From Actinomycetes bacterium (lineage in GTDB: Bacteria; Actinomycetota; Acidimicrobiia; Acidimicrobiales; SZUA-35): 33,135 nt of DNA. Made by a program: the position numbers and the translations under genes. The DNA lies in NCBI GenBank assembly GCA_024280015.1, contig JAJRQY010000117.1, positions 1-33,135 of the forward strand, in the 5' to 3' direction. Positions 22,638 to 31,967 of the stretch are shown here, one piece after another; within the stretch, counting starts at the first letter, position 1, and every line of letters starts with the position of its first letter. Under the pieces are notes generated by a model, which worked only from the letters and a program-made list of their open reading frames with translations, made no database searches and was not told the DNA's origin.

Positions 22638-24857
22638 GTGAGCAACCTTTCGAACACCGCGTCATCCCCAGCATCTTCATCCCCAGCATCTTCATCCCCA
22701 GCAATGCAGCCGCCTTCTCCGCAGGCAAGGCCCGAGTCGCGAACCATCTGGGGCGAAACAGTTGAAGACCTCTATGGATGGCTTCGTGACGGCGACGATC
22801 CCGAAGTTATTGCTCACCTTGAATCGGAAAACTCCTATGCCGACAGCATCTTGGCCCCAACAAAGGAACTGCAGGAGACCCTGTTCCAAGAGATCAAGGG
22901 GAGGGTCAAGGAGACTGATCTGAGTGTGCCAATTGTCAAGGATGGCTGGTCCTACTACTCCCGGAGCGAAGAAGGTAAGGAATACGGGATCCACTGTCGC
23001 AGGCGCGTTAGCCAAGGCCTAGAGGTTGACCATGCGATCTCGGACCCGACGGCTGTTGACGCCGAACAGGTCTTCTTTGACGAGAATGCTGTTGCTGCTG
23101 ACACCGAATACTTCGACATCGGGGTGTTCGAAGTCTCTCCCGATCACCGCCTGCTTTTGTGGGGTGAGGATCGCTCCGGTGAAGAACGCTTCGATATCCG
23201 GGTACGAGATCTGGCCACCAATGTTGACCTAGCTGATTTTCTGCCTGGCTGCTCGGCGGGGTCAGCGTGGGCTATCGACAATGTCACCTTCTTTTATCTT
23301 CGGTTGGATGAGGCTCACCGCCCCTATCAGGTCTGGCGCCACCGTCTCGGCACTGATCTGGACCAGGACGTGCTGGTCTTTGAAGAGTCTGATGAACGAT
23401 TCTGGTGCGGGGTCGGCCGAGAACGAGATGATTCATTCATCCACATTGGCTCTTCGTCCACCCTGTCCGATGAGGTGTGGCTGATCCCCGCAGATAATCC
23501 AACGGCGGAACCATTCTGTGTACAAGCCCGGACTGAAGGGCTGGAGTACGGGCTGTCACACCATCAAGATCGATTCATTGTTCTCACCAACCATGACGCC
23601 CAAAACTTCAAACTGATGACGACTCCCTCGGGTGCGGGCGAAGACAACCACTCGTTGGCCTTGGACAACTGGCAGCTCCTGATTCCTCACCGCGATGACG
23701 TCATGCTCACCGGATTCGAGATCCTTGATGAGTACCTGATCTTGTTTGAGCGGGCAGAGGGACTCACCCGGTTCTCCTTCGCTCCTTGGTCTGCTCTTGG
23801 CGATGACCCAGAAGTCAACCTTGCCGCCTTCGGAGTGATCGAACAGCCCGAACCCGTCTATGCCGTGTGGCCAGGAGCAAATCCAAGCACCGACACCTCC
23901 CTTTTCCGCTACGGCTACACATCGATGGTCACACCAAGCTCCTTGTTCACCATTGACCTGGGTACTGGTGACCGAGTCTTGCTGAAGCAACAAGAGGTCA
24001 TGGGCGACTTTGATGCCAGCCAGTATCGGACGTGGCGTGAATGGGCGACATCGACTGACGGAACCCAAGTTCCGCTCAGCCTGGTAGCCAGAATTGACCG
24101 CGCCGAACTTCTGCAAGTGGGAGATGCGGGCCCCGCGGTACTCGGGGCCTACGGAGCGTATGAGATCTCACAAGACCCGGGCTTCTCTGTCGCCAGACTC
24201 TCCCTCTTGGACCGCGGCTTTGTTGTCTGTCTAGTCCACGCCCGCGGCGGTGGTGAGCTTGGTCGAGGTTGGTATGAAGCAGGCAAGTTTGAACACAAAG
24301 CCAACACCTTTCACGATGTTGTTGCCGCTGGCGAACACCTGGTCGCACAAGGTATTGCGGGGGCAGAGCAGCTGACCTTGCGCGGGGGATCAGCCGGTGG
24401 ACTCATGGCCGGAGCGGTCATGAACATGGCCCCGGACCTCTTCCGCACGGTGGTAGCGCAGGTCCCCTTCGTTGACATCATCAACACCATGCTGGATACC
24501 ACCCTGCCCCTCACGGTTACCGAGTGGGAAGAGTGGGGTGACCCGGCAACGTCAGAGCAGATCTATCAGGCCATGCGCTCCTACGCCCCGTTGGAAAATG
24601 TCGGTTCAGCTGACTACCCGGCCGTGTATGCCACCGCAGGGTTGCACGACCCCAGAGTCGGCTTTTGGGAACCAGCAAAGTGGGTTCTGGCCCTGCGCGA
24701 GAACACAACAGGGACTCAACCGATCATTCTGAGGACAGAAATGGGCGCAGGCCATGGAGGGCCGACCGGCCGCTACGAAGAATGGCGCGATGAGGCTCGA
24801 ACACTGGCCTTCATCCTCGAAATGACGTCACCTGCTTCCCCGAGAACGGTGCCGTAG
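22638..24857 (+). CDS. ptrB: Prolyl oligopeptidase family serine protease, oligopeptidase B-like
   Basis: S9A peptidases cleave short peptides, in oligopeptidase B after basic residues, in the cytoplasm. The N-terminal segment (DLYGWLRDGDDPEVIAHLE) and a long beta-propeller region fit the family. The catalytic triad is visible: Ser585 in RGGSAGGLMAG, Asp671 in AGLHDPRVGFWEP, and His706 in MGAGHGGPTGR. LVHARGGGELGRGWYEAGK precedes the nucleophile. The length of 739 residues is normal. The first ~30 residues are a Ser/Pro-rich tail from a 15-bp tandem repeat. GTG 22638 has a TATCCT box 8 bases upstream. The gene lies directly before the proteasome ATPase gene. The symbol is by similarity; specificity for Arg/Lys is not proven. 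Confidence 0.9.
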   Translation: MSNLSNTASSPASSSPASSSPAMQPPSPQARPESRTIWGETVEDLYGWLRDGDDPEVIAHLESENSYADSILAPTKELQETLFQEIKGRVKETDLSVPIVKDGWSYYSRSEEGKEYGIHCRRRVSQGLEVDHAISDPTAVDAEQVFFDENAVAADTEYFDIGVFEVSPDHRLLLWGEDRSGEERFDIRVRDLATNVDLADFLPGCSAGSAWAIDNVTFFYLRLDEAHRPYQVWRHRLGTDLDQDVLVFEESDERFWCGVGRERDDSFIHIGSSSTLSDEVWLIPADNPTAEPFCVQARTEGLEYGLSHHQDRFIVLTNHDAQNFKLMTTPSGAGEDNHSLALDNWQLLIPHRDDVMLTGFEILDEYLILFERAEGLTRFSFAPWSALGDDPEVNLAAFGVIEQPEPVYAVWPGANPSTDTSLFRYGYTSMVTPSSLFTIDLGTGDRVLLKQQEVMGDFDASQYRTWREWATSTDGTQVPLSLVARIDRAELLQVGDAGPAVLGAYGAYEISQDPGFSVARLSLLDRGFVVCLVHARGGGELGRGWYEAGKFEHKANTFHDVVAAGEHLVAQGIAGAEQLTLRGGSAGGLMAGAVMNMAPDLFRTVVAQVPFVDIINTMLDTTLPLTVTEWEEWGDPATSEQIYQAMRSYAPLENVGSADYPAVYATAGLHDPRVGFWEPAKWVLALRENTTGTQPIILRTEMGAGHGGPTGRYEEWRDEARTLAFILEMTSPASPRTVP
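22662..22706 (+). repeat. 15-bp tandem repeat in the oligopeptidase gene
   Basis: Three consecutive 15-base units start at 22662, 22677 and 22692. The first two are identical and the third differs near its end. They encode Ser-Ser-Pro-Ala-Ser repeats in the disordered leader, 8 codons after the start. Confidence 0.9.
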
Positions 24858-24932
24858 GCCGCCTTGTTGTGTGACGTTGTGTTGATGTGGTCTTCTTCGG
24901 GCCGATAGGGAAGCTATTGTCTGACTCTGGCT

Positions 24933-24938
24933 AGGAGG
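24933..24938 (+). promoter_or_regulatory. Strong Shine-Dalgarno upstream of mpa
   Basis: AGGAGG with no ATG, GTG or in-frame TTG at normal spacing. The in-frame codon 6 bases downstream is GTT at 24945. The first in-frame ATG is at 24993, 54 bases away. Confidence 0.6.
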
Positions 24939-24992
24939 ATTGCCGTTAACAAGTCCGAGTACGAACGTCGGCTAACTGCTTATGAAGCAGGA

Positions 24993-26705
24993 ATGGCCGA
25001 GCTGCAACAGCAGCTGAAGGCGATGGAAGAGGAAGTTGTAACCCTCCGCCGCCGTCTTCAAGACGCGCCTCGTCGTGTCCGCACTCTGGAAGAGCGGCTC
25101 CTGGACACCAAGGCTCAGCTCGCTCAGGCGGTCAGCCAGAACGAGAAGCTGACGTACACCTTGCGCGAAGCGCGGGACCACATTGCTGGCCTTCGCGAAG
25201 AGGTAGACAAGCTGGCCCAGCCGCCTTCGGCCTATGGCACGCTGCTTGGAACCAATGACGACGGCTCAATCGACGTACAGACCAATGGTCGAAAGATGCG
25301 GGTCGAGTCCCATCCTGACCTTGACCGTGCCGAGCTTGTCGTTGGCGCAGAAGTCGTCTTGAACGAGTCACTTAATGTTGTGCAGGTTCGCGAACCTGAT
25401 CGCAGCGGTGAGGTTGTCAGTTTGAAGGAGATTTTCGACGGCGGCAATCGGGCCATTGTTATCGGCCGAGGCGACGAGGAACGGGTTGTCGACGTTGCCG
25501 AGCGTCTGTCTGAGGTTGCCTTGCGCAATGGCGACGTCCTGCTCTTGGATCCTCGTTCCAATCTGGTCACCGAGCTCTTGCCCAAGGTCGATGTTGAAGA
25601 CCTCGTGCTTGAAGAGATCCCTGACGTCAGCTACGACGACATTGGTGGCTTGGACGAACAGATCGAGAAGATCGTCGACGCGGTCGAGCTGCCCTTCTTG
25701 CAGCCGGAGCTTTTTGCTGAGCATGAGTTGCCCGCACCGAAGGGGATCTTGCTCTATGGCCCGCCTGGCTGTGGCAAGACCCTCATAGCCAAGGCTGTTG
25801 CCGCTTCGCTCGCACGCAAGGTCGGCGAGAGGAACGGTGACGAAGAAGCCAAGAGCTACTTCCTCAATATCAAGGGTCCCGAGCTTCTCAACAAGTATGT
25901 CGGCGAAACCGAACGCCAGATCCGGATGATCTTCGAACGGGCCAGAGAGAAATCTGAAGAGGGCGTTCCCGTCATCATCTTCTTTGACGAGATGGAAAGT
26001 CTGTTCCGGACCAGAGGGAGTGGAATCAGCTCGGACATGGAGAACACCATCGTTCCTCAGCTCCTGGCCGAGATTGACGGTGTTGAGACCCTCAAGAACA
26101 CCATTGTGATTGGCGCCTCCAATCGAGAAGACCTCATCGATCCTGCCATCCTGCGACCGGGTCGTTTGGATGTGAAGATCAAGATTGAGCGTCCGACCGA
26201 GCTTTCCGCCGTCCCAATCTTCGCTCGTTACCTCACAACAAACCTGCCAATTCATGAGAGCGAGCTGGTTGATGTTGCCCACCGTGACGATGCGGTGACG
26301 GCCATGATTGATGCCGCGGTCAAGCACATGTATCGGGCCGATGATGAGACCCGCTTCCTTGAAGTGACCTATCACAACGGTGACAAAGAGATTCTGTACT
26401 TCCGTGACTTCTCCTCCGGAGCCATGATTGAGAATGTGGTTCGTCGGGCCAAGAAGTTGGCAGTGAAACGCTTCCTGGATTGTGGCGAGAAGGGCATCAA
26501 GACCGAAGACCTGTTGCTCTCGGTTTCTCAGGAATTCAAGGAACACGAAGACCTGCCGAACACGACAAACCCCGATGATTGGGCCAAGATCTCGGGCAAG
26601 AAGGGCGAGCGGATTGTCTATGTCCGCACCCTCGTGCAACAAGATGATGGCGACAAGGCTGGTGGAAAGACCATCGAACAGATCGCCCCGGGTCAGTATC
26701 TCTGA
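24993..26705 (+). CDS. mpa: Proteasome-associated AAA ATPase (Mpa/ARC)
   Basis: This hexameric ATPase recognises Pup through its coiled coil, unfolds the tagged protein and feeds it into the 20S proteasome. Residues ~1-75 form the coiled coil, followed by OB-fold domains ([11 protein letters not shown] onwards). The AAA domain has Walker A GPPGCGKT (~255-262) and Walker [11 protein letters not shown] (~328-337). The C-terminus ends in GQYL, the motif that docks in the proteasome alpha ring. Most of the AAA part closely matches M. tuberculosis Mpa. The in-frame sequence upstream ([14 protein letters not shown]) continues the coiled coil and follows an AGGAGG, so the true start is probably near 24945 with a non-standard codon. 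dop follows 2 bases after the stop. Confidence 0.95.
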   Translation: MAELQQQLKAMEEEVVTLRRRLQDAPRRVRTLEERLLDTKAQLAQAVSQNEKLTYTLREARDHIAGLREEVDKLAQPPSAYGTLLGTNDDGSIDVQTNGRKMRVESHPDLDRAELVVGAEVVLNESLNVVQVREPDRSGEVVSLKEIFDGGNRAIVIGRGDEERVVDVAERLSEVALRNGDVLLLDPRSNLVTELLPKVDVEDLVLEEIPDVSYDDIGGLDEQIEKIVDAVELPFLQPELFAEHELPAPKGILLYGPPGCGKTLIAKAVAASLARKVGERNGDEEAKSYFLNIKGPELLNKYVGETERQIRMIFERAREKSEEGVPVIIFFDEMESLFRTRGSGISSDMENTIVPQLLAEIDGVETLKNTIVIGASNREDLIDPAILRPGRLDVKIKIERPTELSAVPIFARYLTTNLPIHESELVDVAHRDDAVTAMIDAAVKHMYRADDETRFLEVTYHNGDKEILYFRDFSSGAMIENVVRRAKKLAVKRFLDCGEKGIKTEDLLLSVSQEFKEHEDLPNTTNPDDWAKISGKKGERIVYVRTLVQQDDGDKAGGKTIEQIAPGQYL

Positions 26706-26707
26706 CA

Positions 26708-28252
26708 ATGGCGATCCCCAAGATTGTTGGTATCGAAACCGAATACGGAATCATGTTGCGGGGGGTTCAAGAGTGGAACCCGGTTGCCGCTTCTTCCATG
26801 CTGATTAACGCCTATCTGGCATCGGACCCGGGTGGGATCGAGCCTGCTACCTCACGCGTTGATTCGAGGTCTGATCCGGACAACCATGATTCGGTTGTCT
26901 GGGACTTCACCGATGAGTCTCCCGGTGCTGACGCTCGCGAGGAGGCACCGGAGTTCGCGCTGCCGCCGGAGGTCGAAACCCATCTGGTCAACACTGTTCT
27001 GACCAATGGGGCGCGCTACTACGTCGATCATGCCCATCCGGAGATCTCAACTCCAGAGTGTCGTGATGCGTTGGCGGTTGTGCTCTATGACCGGGCGGCT
27101 GAGTTGATTGCTATTGATTCGATGGCGGCAACAACCCGAATACTTGGGCCTGGTCAGGAGATGGTTCTCTACAAGGACAACTCCGATCGAAAGGGCAATG
27201 CCTACGGCACTCACGAGAACTATCTTGTTGACCGGTCGTTGCCCTTTGGCCAGGTCATCGCGGGGATGACCACCCATTTTGTTACCCGCCAGATCTTTAC
27301 CGGTTCGGGCAAGGTCGGCAGCGAGATTCCCGGTCTGGACTGGACGGTCATCCCCTACCAGCTGACTCAGCGAGCTGAACACTTCGAAGAAGAGGTTGGG
27401 CTCGAGACCACCTTGAAGCGGCCGATCATCAATACTCGAGACGAACCCCACGCCGATAGCCGGAAATACCGCCGTCTCCATGTCATTGTTGGTGACGCCA
27501 ATATGTCTCAGGTCGCCACCTTCTTGAAGGTTGGAACATCGTCGATCCTTTTGGCCATGTTGGAAGACGATGCGTTTGAGCGAATGCATCCGCTGGCCGA
27601 GCCGGTTGTCGCGATGCACGCCGTCAGTCATGACCTGAGCCTGGCCGAGCCCCTGCTGCTCGCTGACGGCACGCGGGCGACCGCCTTGGAGATCCAGATG
27701 GATCTGTTCAGCCAAGCCTGTGAGTGGGCTGAGAAGTACGGATTGGAGTCCGTTGGCGAAGAATCCGGTGCCATGGTGCTTGAGCGCTGGGAAGAAGTCC
27801 TCACTGGACTCGAGCGGGACCCGATGTCCATGGCTGCCCAGATCGATTGGGTGGCAAAGCTGCGGCTTCTTGAAGGCTTTCGGGAGCGTCACGACTGTGA
27901 CTGGGGTGACCCTCGCTTGCGGGCCTTGGACTTGCAGTACCACGACTTGAGGCCGGAGAAGTGCTTGGCTGCTCGGGTCGGGTTGGAACGCTTGGTCGAT
28001 GATGCTGAAGCGGAAATCGCCCGCTTTGAACCGCCTTCAGATACTCGGGCCTATTTCCGGGGGAAGTGCTTGCAACGCTTCGCCTCAGACATCGTGAGTG
28101 CCAATTGGGACTCCATTGTCTTTGACATGGGGGAGGAGCCTCTTCGTCGTGTACCCATGCTGGAGCCTGCTCGGGGTACGGTAGAGCACGTTGGTGCAAT
28201 TCTGGAGAGCAGCAACACGGTGGCAGAGCTTCTCAATAATCTTCAGAGCTGA
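26708..28252 (+). CDS. dop: Pup deamidase/depupylase
   Basis: Dop converts the C-terminal Gln of Pup to Glu and removes Pup from tagged proteins, using a glutamine-synthetase-like fold with ATP. The N-terminal [10 protein letters not shown] carries the metal-binding Glu. The key Asp is Asp107 in [17 protein letters not shown] Dop-specific loop follows the first strand (residues ~40-85). [37 protein letters not shown] and the C-terminal [14 protein letters not shown] are diagnostic. The length of 514 residues is normal. It begins 2 bases after mpa and is followed by pup after 16 bases, so these three form one operon. It is a paralogue of the pafA gene at the right edge. Confidence 0.96.
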   Translation: MAIPKIVGIETEYGIMLRGVQEWNPVAASSMLINAYLASDPGGIEPATSRVDSRSDPDNHDSVVWDFTDESPGADAREEAPEFALPPEVETHLVNTVLTNGARYYVDHAHPEISTPECRDALAVVLYDRAAELIAIDSMAATTRILGPGQEMVLYKDNSDRKGNAYGTHENYLVDRSLPFGQVIAGMTTHFVTRQIFTGSGKVGSEIPGLDWTVIPYQLTQRAEHFEEEVGLETTLKRPIINTRDEPHADSRKYRRLHVIVGDANMSQVATFLKVGTSSILLAMLEDDAFERMHPLAEPVVAMHAVSHDLSLAEPLLLADGTRATALEIQMDLFSQACEWAEKYGLESVGEESGAMVLERWEEVLTGLERDPMSMAAQIDWVAKLRLLEGFRERHDCDWGDPRLRALDLQYHDLRPEKCLAARVGLERLVDDAEAEIARFEPPSDTRAYFRGKCLQRFASDIVSANWDSIVFDMGEEPLRRVPMLEPARGTVEHVGAILESSNTVAELLNNLQS

Positions 28253-28257
28253 TGACC

Positions 28258-28262
28258 GGAGG
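28258..28262 (+). promoter_or_regulatory. Shine-Dalgarno for pup
   Basis: GGAGG, 6 bases before ATG 28269. It decides between this ATG and the out-of-frame ATG at 28264. Confidence 0.75.
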
Positions 28263-28268
28263 CATGTG

Positions 28269-28460
28269 ATGGCTGAGCGAGAGCGAATCAAAAAGACCCC
28301 GCAACGGTCCAAGCAGGAAGCGTCTGAGACCGTTTCCAGTAGTGGGTCTGGCCAAGAACTCAAGGCCGAGTTGGATGATCTGCTGGATGAGATCGATGAA
28401 GTCCTGGAGACCAACGCTGAAGAGTTCGTGAAGAGCTATATCCAAAAGGGTGGCCAATAG
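28269..28460 (+). CDS. pup: Prokaryotic ubiquitin-like protein Pup
   Basis: Pup is the small, mostly disordered tag that PafA attaches to lysines of target proteins. The protein has 63 residues. Its central helix ([20 protein letters not shown]) binds the Mpa coiled coil, and it ends in SYIQKGGQ. The terminal Gly-Gly-Gln means the product must be deamidated by Dop before ligation, as in mycobacteria. ATG 28269 has GGAGG 6 bases upstream; a longer open frame from 28191 overlaps dop. It lies 16 bases after dop. The following two genes are on the other strand, which separates pup from the proteasome core genes. Confidence 0.97.
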   Translation: MAERERIKKTPQRSKQEASETVSSSGSGQELKAELDDLLDEIDEVLETNAEEFVKSYIQKGGQ

Positions 28461-28485
28461 CCCCCGTGGTCACTCCAGCAACGAC

Positions 28486-28529
28486 CTGGCACCGGTAGCG
28501 ACCCGTATGCGACATCAGGACGGTGCCAG
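28486..28529. terminator. Inverted repeat between convergent pup and dapD
   Basis: Perfect 9-base arms CTGGCACCG (28486-28494) and CGGTGCCAG (28521-28529) with a 26-base loop lie between the two convergent genes. There is no U-run on either side, so an intrinsic terminator is uncertain; it may still act as a bidirectional stop or RNA-stabilising stem. The rest of 28461-28573 shows nothing else. Confidence 0.4.
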
Positions 28530-28573
28530 TTCGGGGTGGGTCGGGTGGTCGAGGTGGGGCGGGTACACGTTCG

Positions 28574-29704
28574 CTAGTTGGAGTGGAGGTCTTCGTTGAG
28601 GCCCTTCCAGCTGGCCTTGTCCCGAGCGAGAGCCTGAACAGCGCCAGTTTGTGAATGACGCCGGAACAAGAGTCCATCGGCACCAGAAATGTCGCGAGCA
28701 GCAACGATGCTTTCGTCTGGCAGCTGAACCAGGGTGCCAGCGGTCAGATACAGGCCGGCTTCGACGATACACCGATTGCCTAGGGAGATGCCGAGGCCAG
28801 AGTTGGCACCCAGCAGGCAGTCTTCACCAACACGAATGGATTCTTGGCCACCTCCGGACAGGGTGCCCATGATTGACGCGCCTCCGCCGACGTCTGAGCC
28901 GTTCCCAACCAGCACCCCGGCGGAGATTCGTCCCTCAACCATGGATGCACCAAGCGTGCCAGCATTGAAGTTGCAGAATCCCTCGTGCATGACGGTGGTT
29001 CCTTCGGCCAGGTGCGCTCCTAGACGCACCCGGTTGGCATCAGCGATACGCACGCCGCTTGGAACCACATAATCCAGCATGCGTGGGAACTTGTCGATCA
29101 GATGTACTTGCACCTGGTGGCCCAGTGCCTTGAGGCCAAGTCGCACGGCCTCGAAGCCCTCGACCTCGAACGGACCAAGGTTGGTCCAAACAACATTACG
29201 AAGCACCCCAAAGATGCCGTCCATGTTCATCCCGAGTGGCTGAACCGAGCGGTGGGATAGCAGGTGGAGTCGAAGATAGGCATCGATGGCATCGGTCGGG
29301 CTGTCATCAAGACTCCCAAGAAAGCAGGCAACGAGTTGGCGCTGTCCACCAAGGGCCGGGACAGCAGAAACCTCAAGCAGGGTTTGCCAGGCGGTCATGT
29401 TCGGGTGGGCAATATCGACGGACGCTGCTGTACTTGCCAGATCGATGGCAGCCTGAAGCTGGTCTGTGCTCAGCCGGAAAGAAGCAGTCTGGCCCGAGTG
29501 GGAAAGGACCGTGGCTAGAGCCGCAGCAGAAAAGTGGTTCTCTCCACGATTGACAACCGGGTAGGCAACATCCAGCACCGAGCCACTGGCGCCAATGGTT
29601 GCGATTCCAACGGCGAAGGCGGCGGGCCGGCTGTAGCCCTCGATGGCGGACTCCAGTTGCTTTCGAGCGGTCTGGATTTCGTCGTTGGTTGCGTAGCTGG
29701 TCAT
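28574..29704 (-). CDS. dapD: 2,3,4,5-tetrahydropyridine-2,6-dicarboxylate N-succinyltransferase
   Basis: Transfers succinyl from succinyl-CoA to tetrahydrodipicolinate in lysine and diaminopimelate synthesis. The C-terminal half is a left-handed beta-helix of hexapeptide repeats, with [54 protein letters not shown] and [38 protein letters not shown] matches actinobacterial DapD. At 376 residues it is the longer type, with an extended N-terminal domain. ATG 29704 overlaps the stop of the upstream PAP2-like gene by 4 bases, so the pair is a small minus-strand operon placed inside the Pup-proteasome locus. No other dap gene is in the window. Confidence 0.92.
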   Translation of the reverse strand: MTSYATNDEIQTARKQLESAIEGYSRPAAFAVGIATIGASGSVLDVAYPVVNRGENHFSAAALATVLSHSGQTASFRLSTDQLQAAIDLASTAASVDIAHPNMTAWQTLLEVSAVPALGGQRQLVACFLGSLDDSPTDAIDAYLRLHLLSHRSVQPLGMNMDGIFGVLRNVVWTNLGPFEVEGFEAVRLGLKALGHQVQVHLIDKFPRMLDYVVPSGVRIADANRVRLGAHLAEGTTVMHEGFCNFNAGTLGASMVEGRISAGVLVGNGSDVGGGASIMGTLSGGGQESIRVGEDCLLGANSGLGISLGNRCIVEAGLYLTAGTLVQLPDESIVAARDISGADGLLFRRHSQTGAVQALARDKASWKGLNEDLHSN

Positions 29705-30390
29705 GAGTGCTCCTGAACAGGGTGATTCGGTGGATCTGTCAAGTCTTCCATTACCGGTAGGGCGAGCCGGAAGATCATGACAATAGCTAGGCCAATCGGA
29801 AAGGCTGCGAGCAGATCGAACGGCCAGTGGCGTCCAAGGACAAGGCGAGTCATGCCTTCAAAGAGTCCAGCGCTGATGGCAATGCCGTAGATGGTACGGA
29901 TGCTCCAGCCCAGGCGAGGAGCGAGCATGCTGGCCAAGACCCCAAAGACGACGATGACTCTTTGGGTCCCGCCGGAGAAATACGGGCCAGCATTACCAAT
30001 CACATCTGGGCCATCGGGAATAGTGCCATCAACCAATCGAATAATGACACGCTGGAATGCGTGAGCTCCGAGTAGGGCTGCGACCATGAGGCCAGCAACA
30101 CCGAACCGGCGACGTTGAAAGGCCACAATCAAGCCGCCGATTGTAATCATGGCGTAACTGATTGGTATTGCACCAAGCAGGGTGGCCCGCTCACAGAAGC
30201 TGCTCAAGCCCGGGATGGCTTGGAGCCAGGGGACTATGGCATCGAACAGGCGGACATCGACCGATTTGACCGAGCCACTCAGGCTGAACTTGCCCGCGAC
30301 GATGGTGACGACCAGGAGTAGGCCCGCAAGGCCGAATAGTCGAAACGTGTTCTTCTGGAGGGAGATTGAGTCGTCGATCATGGTGCGCAT
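29701..30390 (-). CDS. PAP2-like membrane protein with degenerate catalytic site
   Basis: A 229-residue membrane protein with about six hydrophobic helices (for example [15 protein letters not shown] and [15 protein letters not shown]), resembling the PAP2/undecaprenyl-diphosphate-phosphatase fold. The third motif of that family is recognisable as [16 protein letters not shown] (Arg-x5-His-x3-Asp). The second motif, normally PSGH, reads FSGG and lacks the His, and the first KX6RP motif is not evident. It may therefore be inactive, use another residue, or be a distant relative. The start at ATG 30390 is tentative, with ATG 30381 also possible. It is translated with dapD through a 4-base overlap and diverges from prcB. 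Confidence 0.65.
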   Translation of the reverse strand: MRTMIDDSISLQKNTFRLFGLAGLLLVVTIVAGKFSLSGSVKSVDVRLFDAIVPWLQAIPGLSSFCERATLLGAIPISYAMITIGGLIVAFQRRRFGVAGLMVAALLGAHAFQRVIIRLVDGTIPDGPDVIGNAGPYFSGGTQRVIVVFGVLASMLAPRLGWSIRTIYGIAISAGLFEGMTRLVLGRHWPFDLLAAFPIGLAIVMIFRLALPVMEDLTDPPNHPVQEHS

Positions 30391-30426
30391 GTGCGGCGTT
30401 TGGCCCCCGGAGTGTTCCGATGGCGC

Positions 30427-30432
30427 TAGATT
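30427..30432 (+). promoter_or_regulatory. Putative -10 box for leaderless prcB
   Basis: TAGATT, then 6 bases, then GTG 30439. It would give the proteasome core genes their own promoter, needed because they are cut off from pup by the minus-strand pair. Confidence 0.55.
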
Positions 30433-30438
30433 TATCGG

Positions 30439-31272
30439 GTGACCTTACCCTTGTTCAGCACGACCGACGATCCAGGCCCAAGCTTCACCAATCTGCTTAC
30501 CAAGCTAGGCATGGATCCTGGCCACGCCATCAATAATGCCGTGGCCGGAATCAGCAGCTCGCAACTGCAGATTACCCATGGCACAACCGTTGTTGCTTGT
30601 CGCTATGACAGTGGTGTTGTGATCGCAGGCGATCGCCGAGCAACGTCGGGCAACCTGATCGCTCATCGAACGATGGAGAAGGTGTTTCCCGCCGACAAAT
30701 GGTCCGGGGTCGCGATTGCTGGAGCAGCAGGCCCCGCTCTGGAGATGGTCAAGATTTTCCAGCTTCAGTTGGAGCACTACGAAAAGGTCGAGGGCCACTC
30801 CCTGTCCATTGAGGGCAAGGCCAATCAGCTTTCGCAGATGGTACGAAATCATCTCCCCGCCGCCATGCAGGGAATGGCTGTTGTCCCCTTGTTTGCTGGT
30901 TGGGACCAGCGTCGAAACCGGGGTCGCCTCTTTGCCTATGACGTGACTGGTGGCCGCTACGAAGAGGACGAATACGTCGCTTCAGGCTCGGGCAGCTTGC
31001 ACGCCAAGACCGTGATCAAGCTTGGTCGCGGCGGCCGACTCGATCAGGGCCAGACCGTCCAATTGCTCATCAAGGCACTGTTCACTGCGGCTGATGAAGA
31101 CTCAGCCACCGGCGGGCCAGACACGATGCGGGGGATCTATCCGATCGTGGCCACCATCAGTAGTGATGGGTATCAGCGGGTCGACGAAGAAGAGATCAGG
31201 GAACGGTTTGAGCTGGTCATGACTGAACTTGTGGCTGGTCAAGGAACAGATGATGAGGAGATGACCGCATGA
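30439..31272 (+). CDS. prcB: 20S proteasome beta subunit
   Basis: The catalytic subunit of the 20S proteasome. It is made with a 48-residue propeptide that is cleaved at THG|TTVVACRY, exposing Thr49 as the N-terminal nucleophile. The expected Asp/Lys partners lie in VVIAGDRRATSG and HRTMEKVFPADKW. The GSGSLHAKTVIK segment and the C-terminal region are typical. The length of 277 residues fits actinobacterial PrcB. The GTG start follows a TAGATT box by 6 bases. prcA overlaps by 4 bases (ATGA), giving balanced synthesis of the two ring types. Confidence 0.97.
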   Translation: MTLPLFSTTDDPGPSFTNLLTKLGMDPGHAINNAVAGISSSQLQITHGTTVVACRYDSGVVIAGDRRATSGNLIAHRTMEKVFPADKWSGVAIAGAAGPALEMVKIFQLQLEHYEKVEGHSLSIEGKANQLSQMVRNHLPAAMQGMAVVPLFAGWDQRRNRGRLFAYDVTGGRYEEDEYVASGSGSLHAKTVIKLGRGGRLDQGQTVQLLIKALFTAADEDSATGGPDTMRGIYPIVATISSDGYQRVDEEEIRERFELVMTELVAGQGTDDEEMTA

Positions 31273-31958
31273 GCATGCCCTTCTATGTAGCTCCCGAGCA
31301 GGTCATGAAGGACCGGGCTGACTATGCCCAAAAGGGAATAGCCAGAGGTCGAAGCTTGGTAGCGGTTGAGTTCGCAGACGGCATCTTGACCTGTGCGGAG
31401 AACCCATCCCGGAACCTGCGAAAGATCTCCGAGATCTATGACCGCATCGCCTTTGGTGGCGTCGGCAAGTACAACGAATATGACCAGCTGCGCATGGCAG
31501 GTATCCGCCATGCCGACATGAAGGGCTTTACCTACAGCCGCGACGACGTCGATTCTCAGGCGTTGGCCAATCAGTACGCCCAGATGCTTGGTCAGATATT
31601 CACCCACGAGATGAAGCCTCTGGAAGTGGAAATTCTGGTGGTAGCCGTTGGCTTTGAACCGTCTGGGGACCGGCTTTTCCACATTCGCTATGACGGATCG
31701 GTCACCGACGAAGAAGGCTTCGTTGCCCTTGGTGGCGAAGCTGACGCCATCCGAGAACGGCTAGCTGAAGCCGACTTGGGCAGCCTGGACCTGGCTGGTG
31801 CCCTCCGGCTGGCCGCGACATCGCTAGCTGGACCAGATCGCCAGTTGACAGCCGATGAGTTAGAGGTGGCGGTCTTGGACCGGCTGCACACCGGTCGTTG
31901 TTTTCGTCGACTGGACAACGATGCGGTTGATGACGCCCTTAGCTCCTCCAGCAGCTAA
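31269..31958 (+). CDS. prcA: 20S proteasome alpha subunit
   Basis: Forms the outer rings of the 20S proteasome that gate substrate entry and dock the C-terminal QYL of Mpa. Characteristic features are the N-terminal YVAPEQVMKDRADYAQKGIA, then RGRSLVAVEFADGILTCAEN, ISEIYDRIAFGGVGKYNEYD and FTHEMKPLEVEILVV. It has 229 residues and ends in a short Ser run. The ATG overlaps the prcB stop by 4 bases. The TAA stop seems to begin the promoter box for pafA. Confidence 0.97.
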   Translation: MSMPFYVAPEQVMKDRADYAQKGIARGRSLVAVEFADGILTCAENPSRNLRKISEIYDRIAFGGVGKYNEYDQLRMAGIRHADMKGFTYSRDDVDSQALANQYAQMLGQIFTHEMKPLEVEILVVAVGFEPSGDRLFHIRYDGSVTDEEGFVALGGEADAIRERLAEADLGSLDLAGALRLAATSLAGPDRQLTADELEVAVLDRLHTGRCFRRLDNDAVDDALSSSSS

Positions 31959-31961
31959 CTT
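31956..31961 (+). promoter_or_regulatory. Putative -10 box for leaderless pafA, overlapping the prcA stop
   Basis: TAACTT begins with the TAA stop codon of prcA and is followed by 6 bases and GTG 31968. Confidence 0.5.
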
Positions 31962-31967
31962 GTCCTC

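Noticed and set aside
25368-26708. 446-codon open frame antisense to mpa
   Set aside because: It lies wholly opposite a strongly conserved gene, has no recognisable domain or promoter, and long antisense frames are expected from the codon bias of the real gene.
27047-27943. 298-codon open frame antisense to dop
   Set aside because: Same reasoning: complete overlap with a certain gene and no protein-like features.
28486-28529. Attachment site or mobile-element end next to dapD
   Set aside because: A single inverted repeat between convergent genes with no integrase, transposase or direct repeat nearby; a stem at the transcript ends is simpler.
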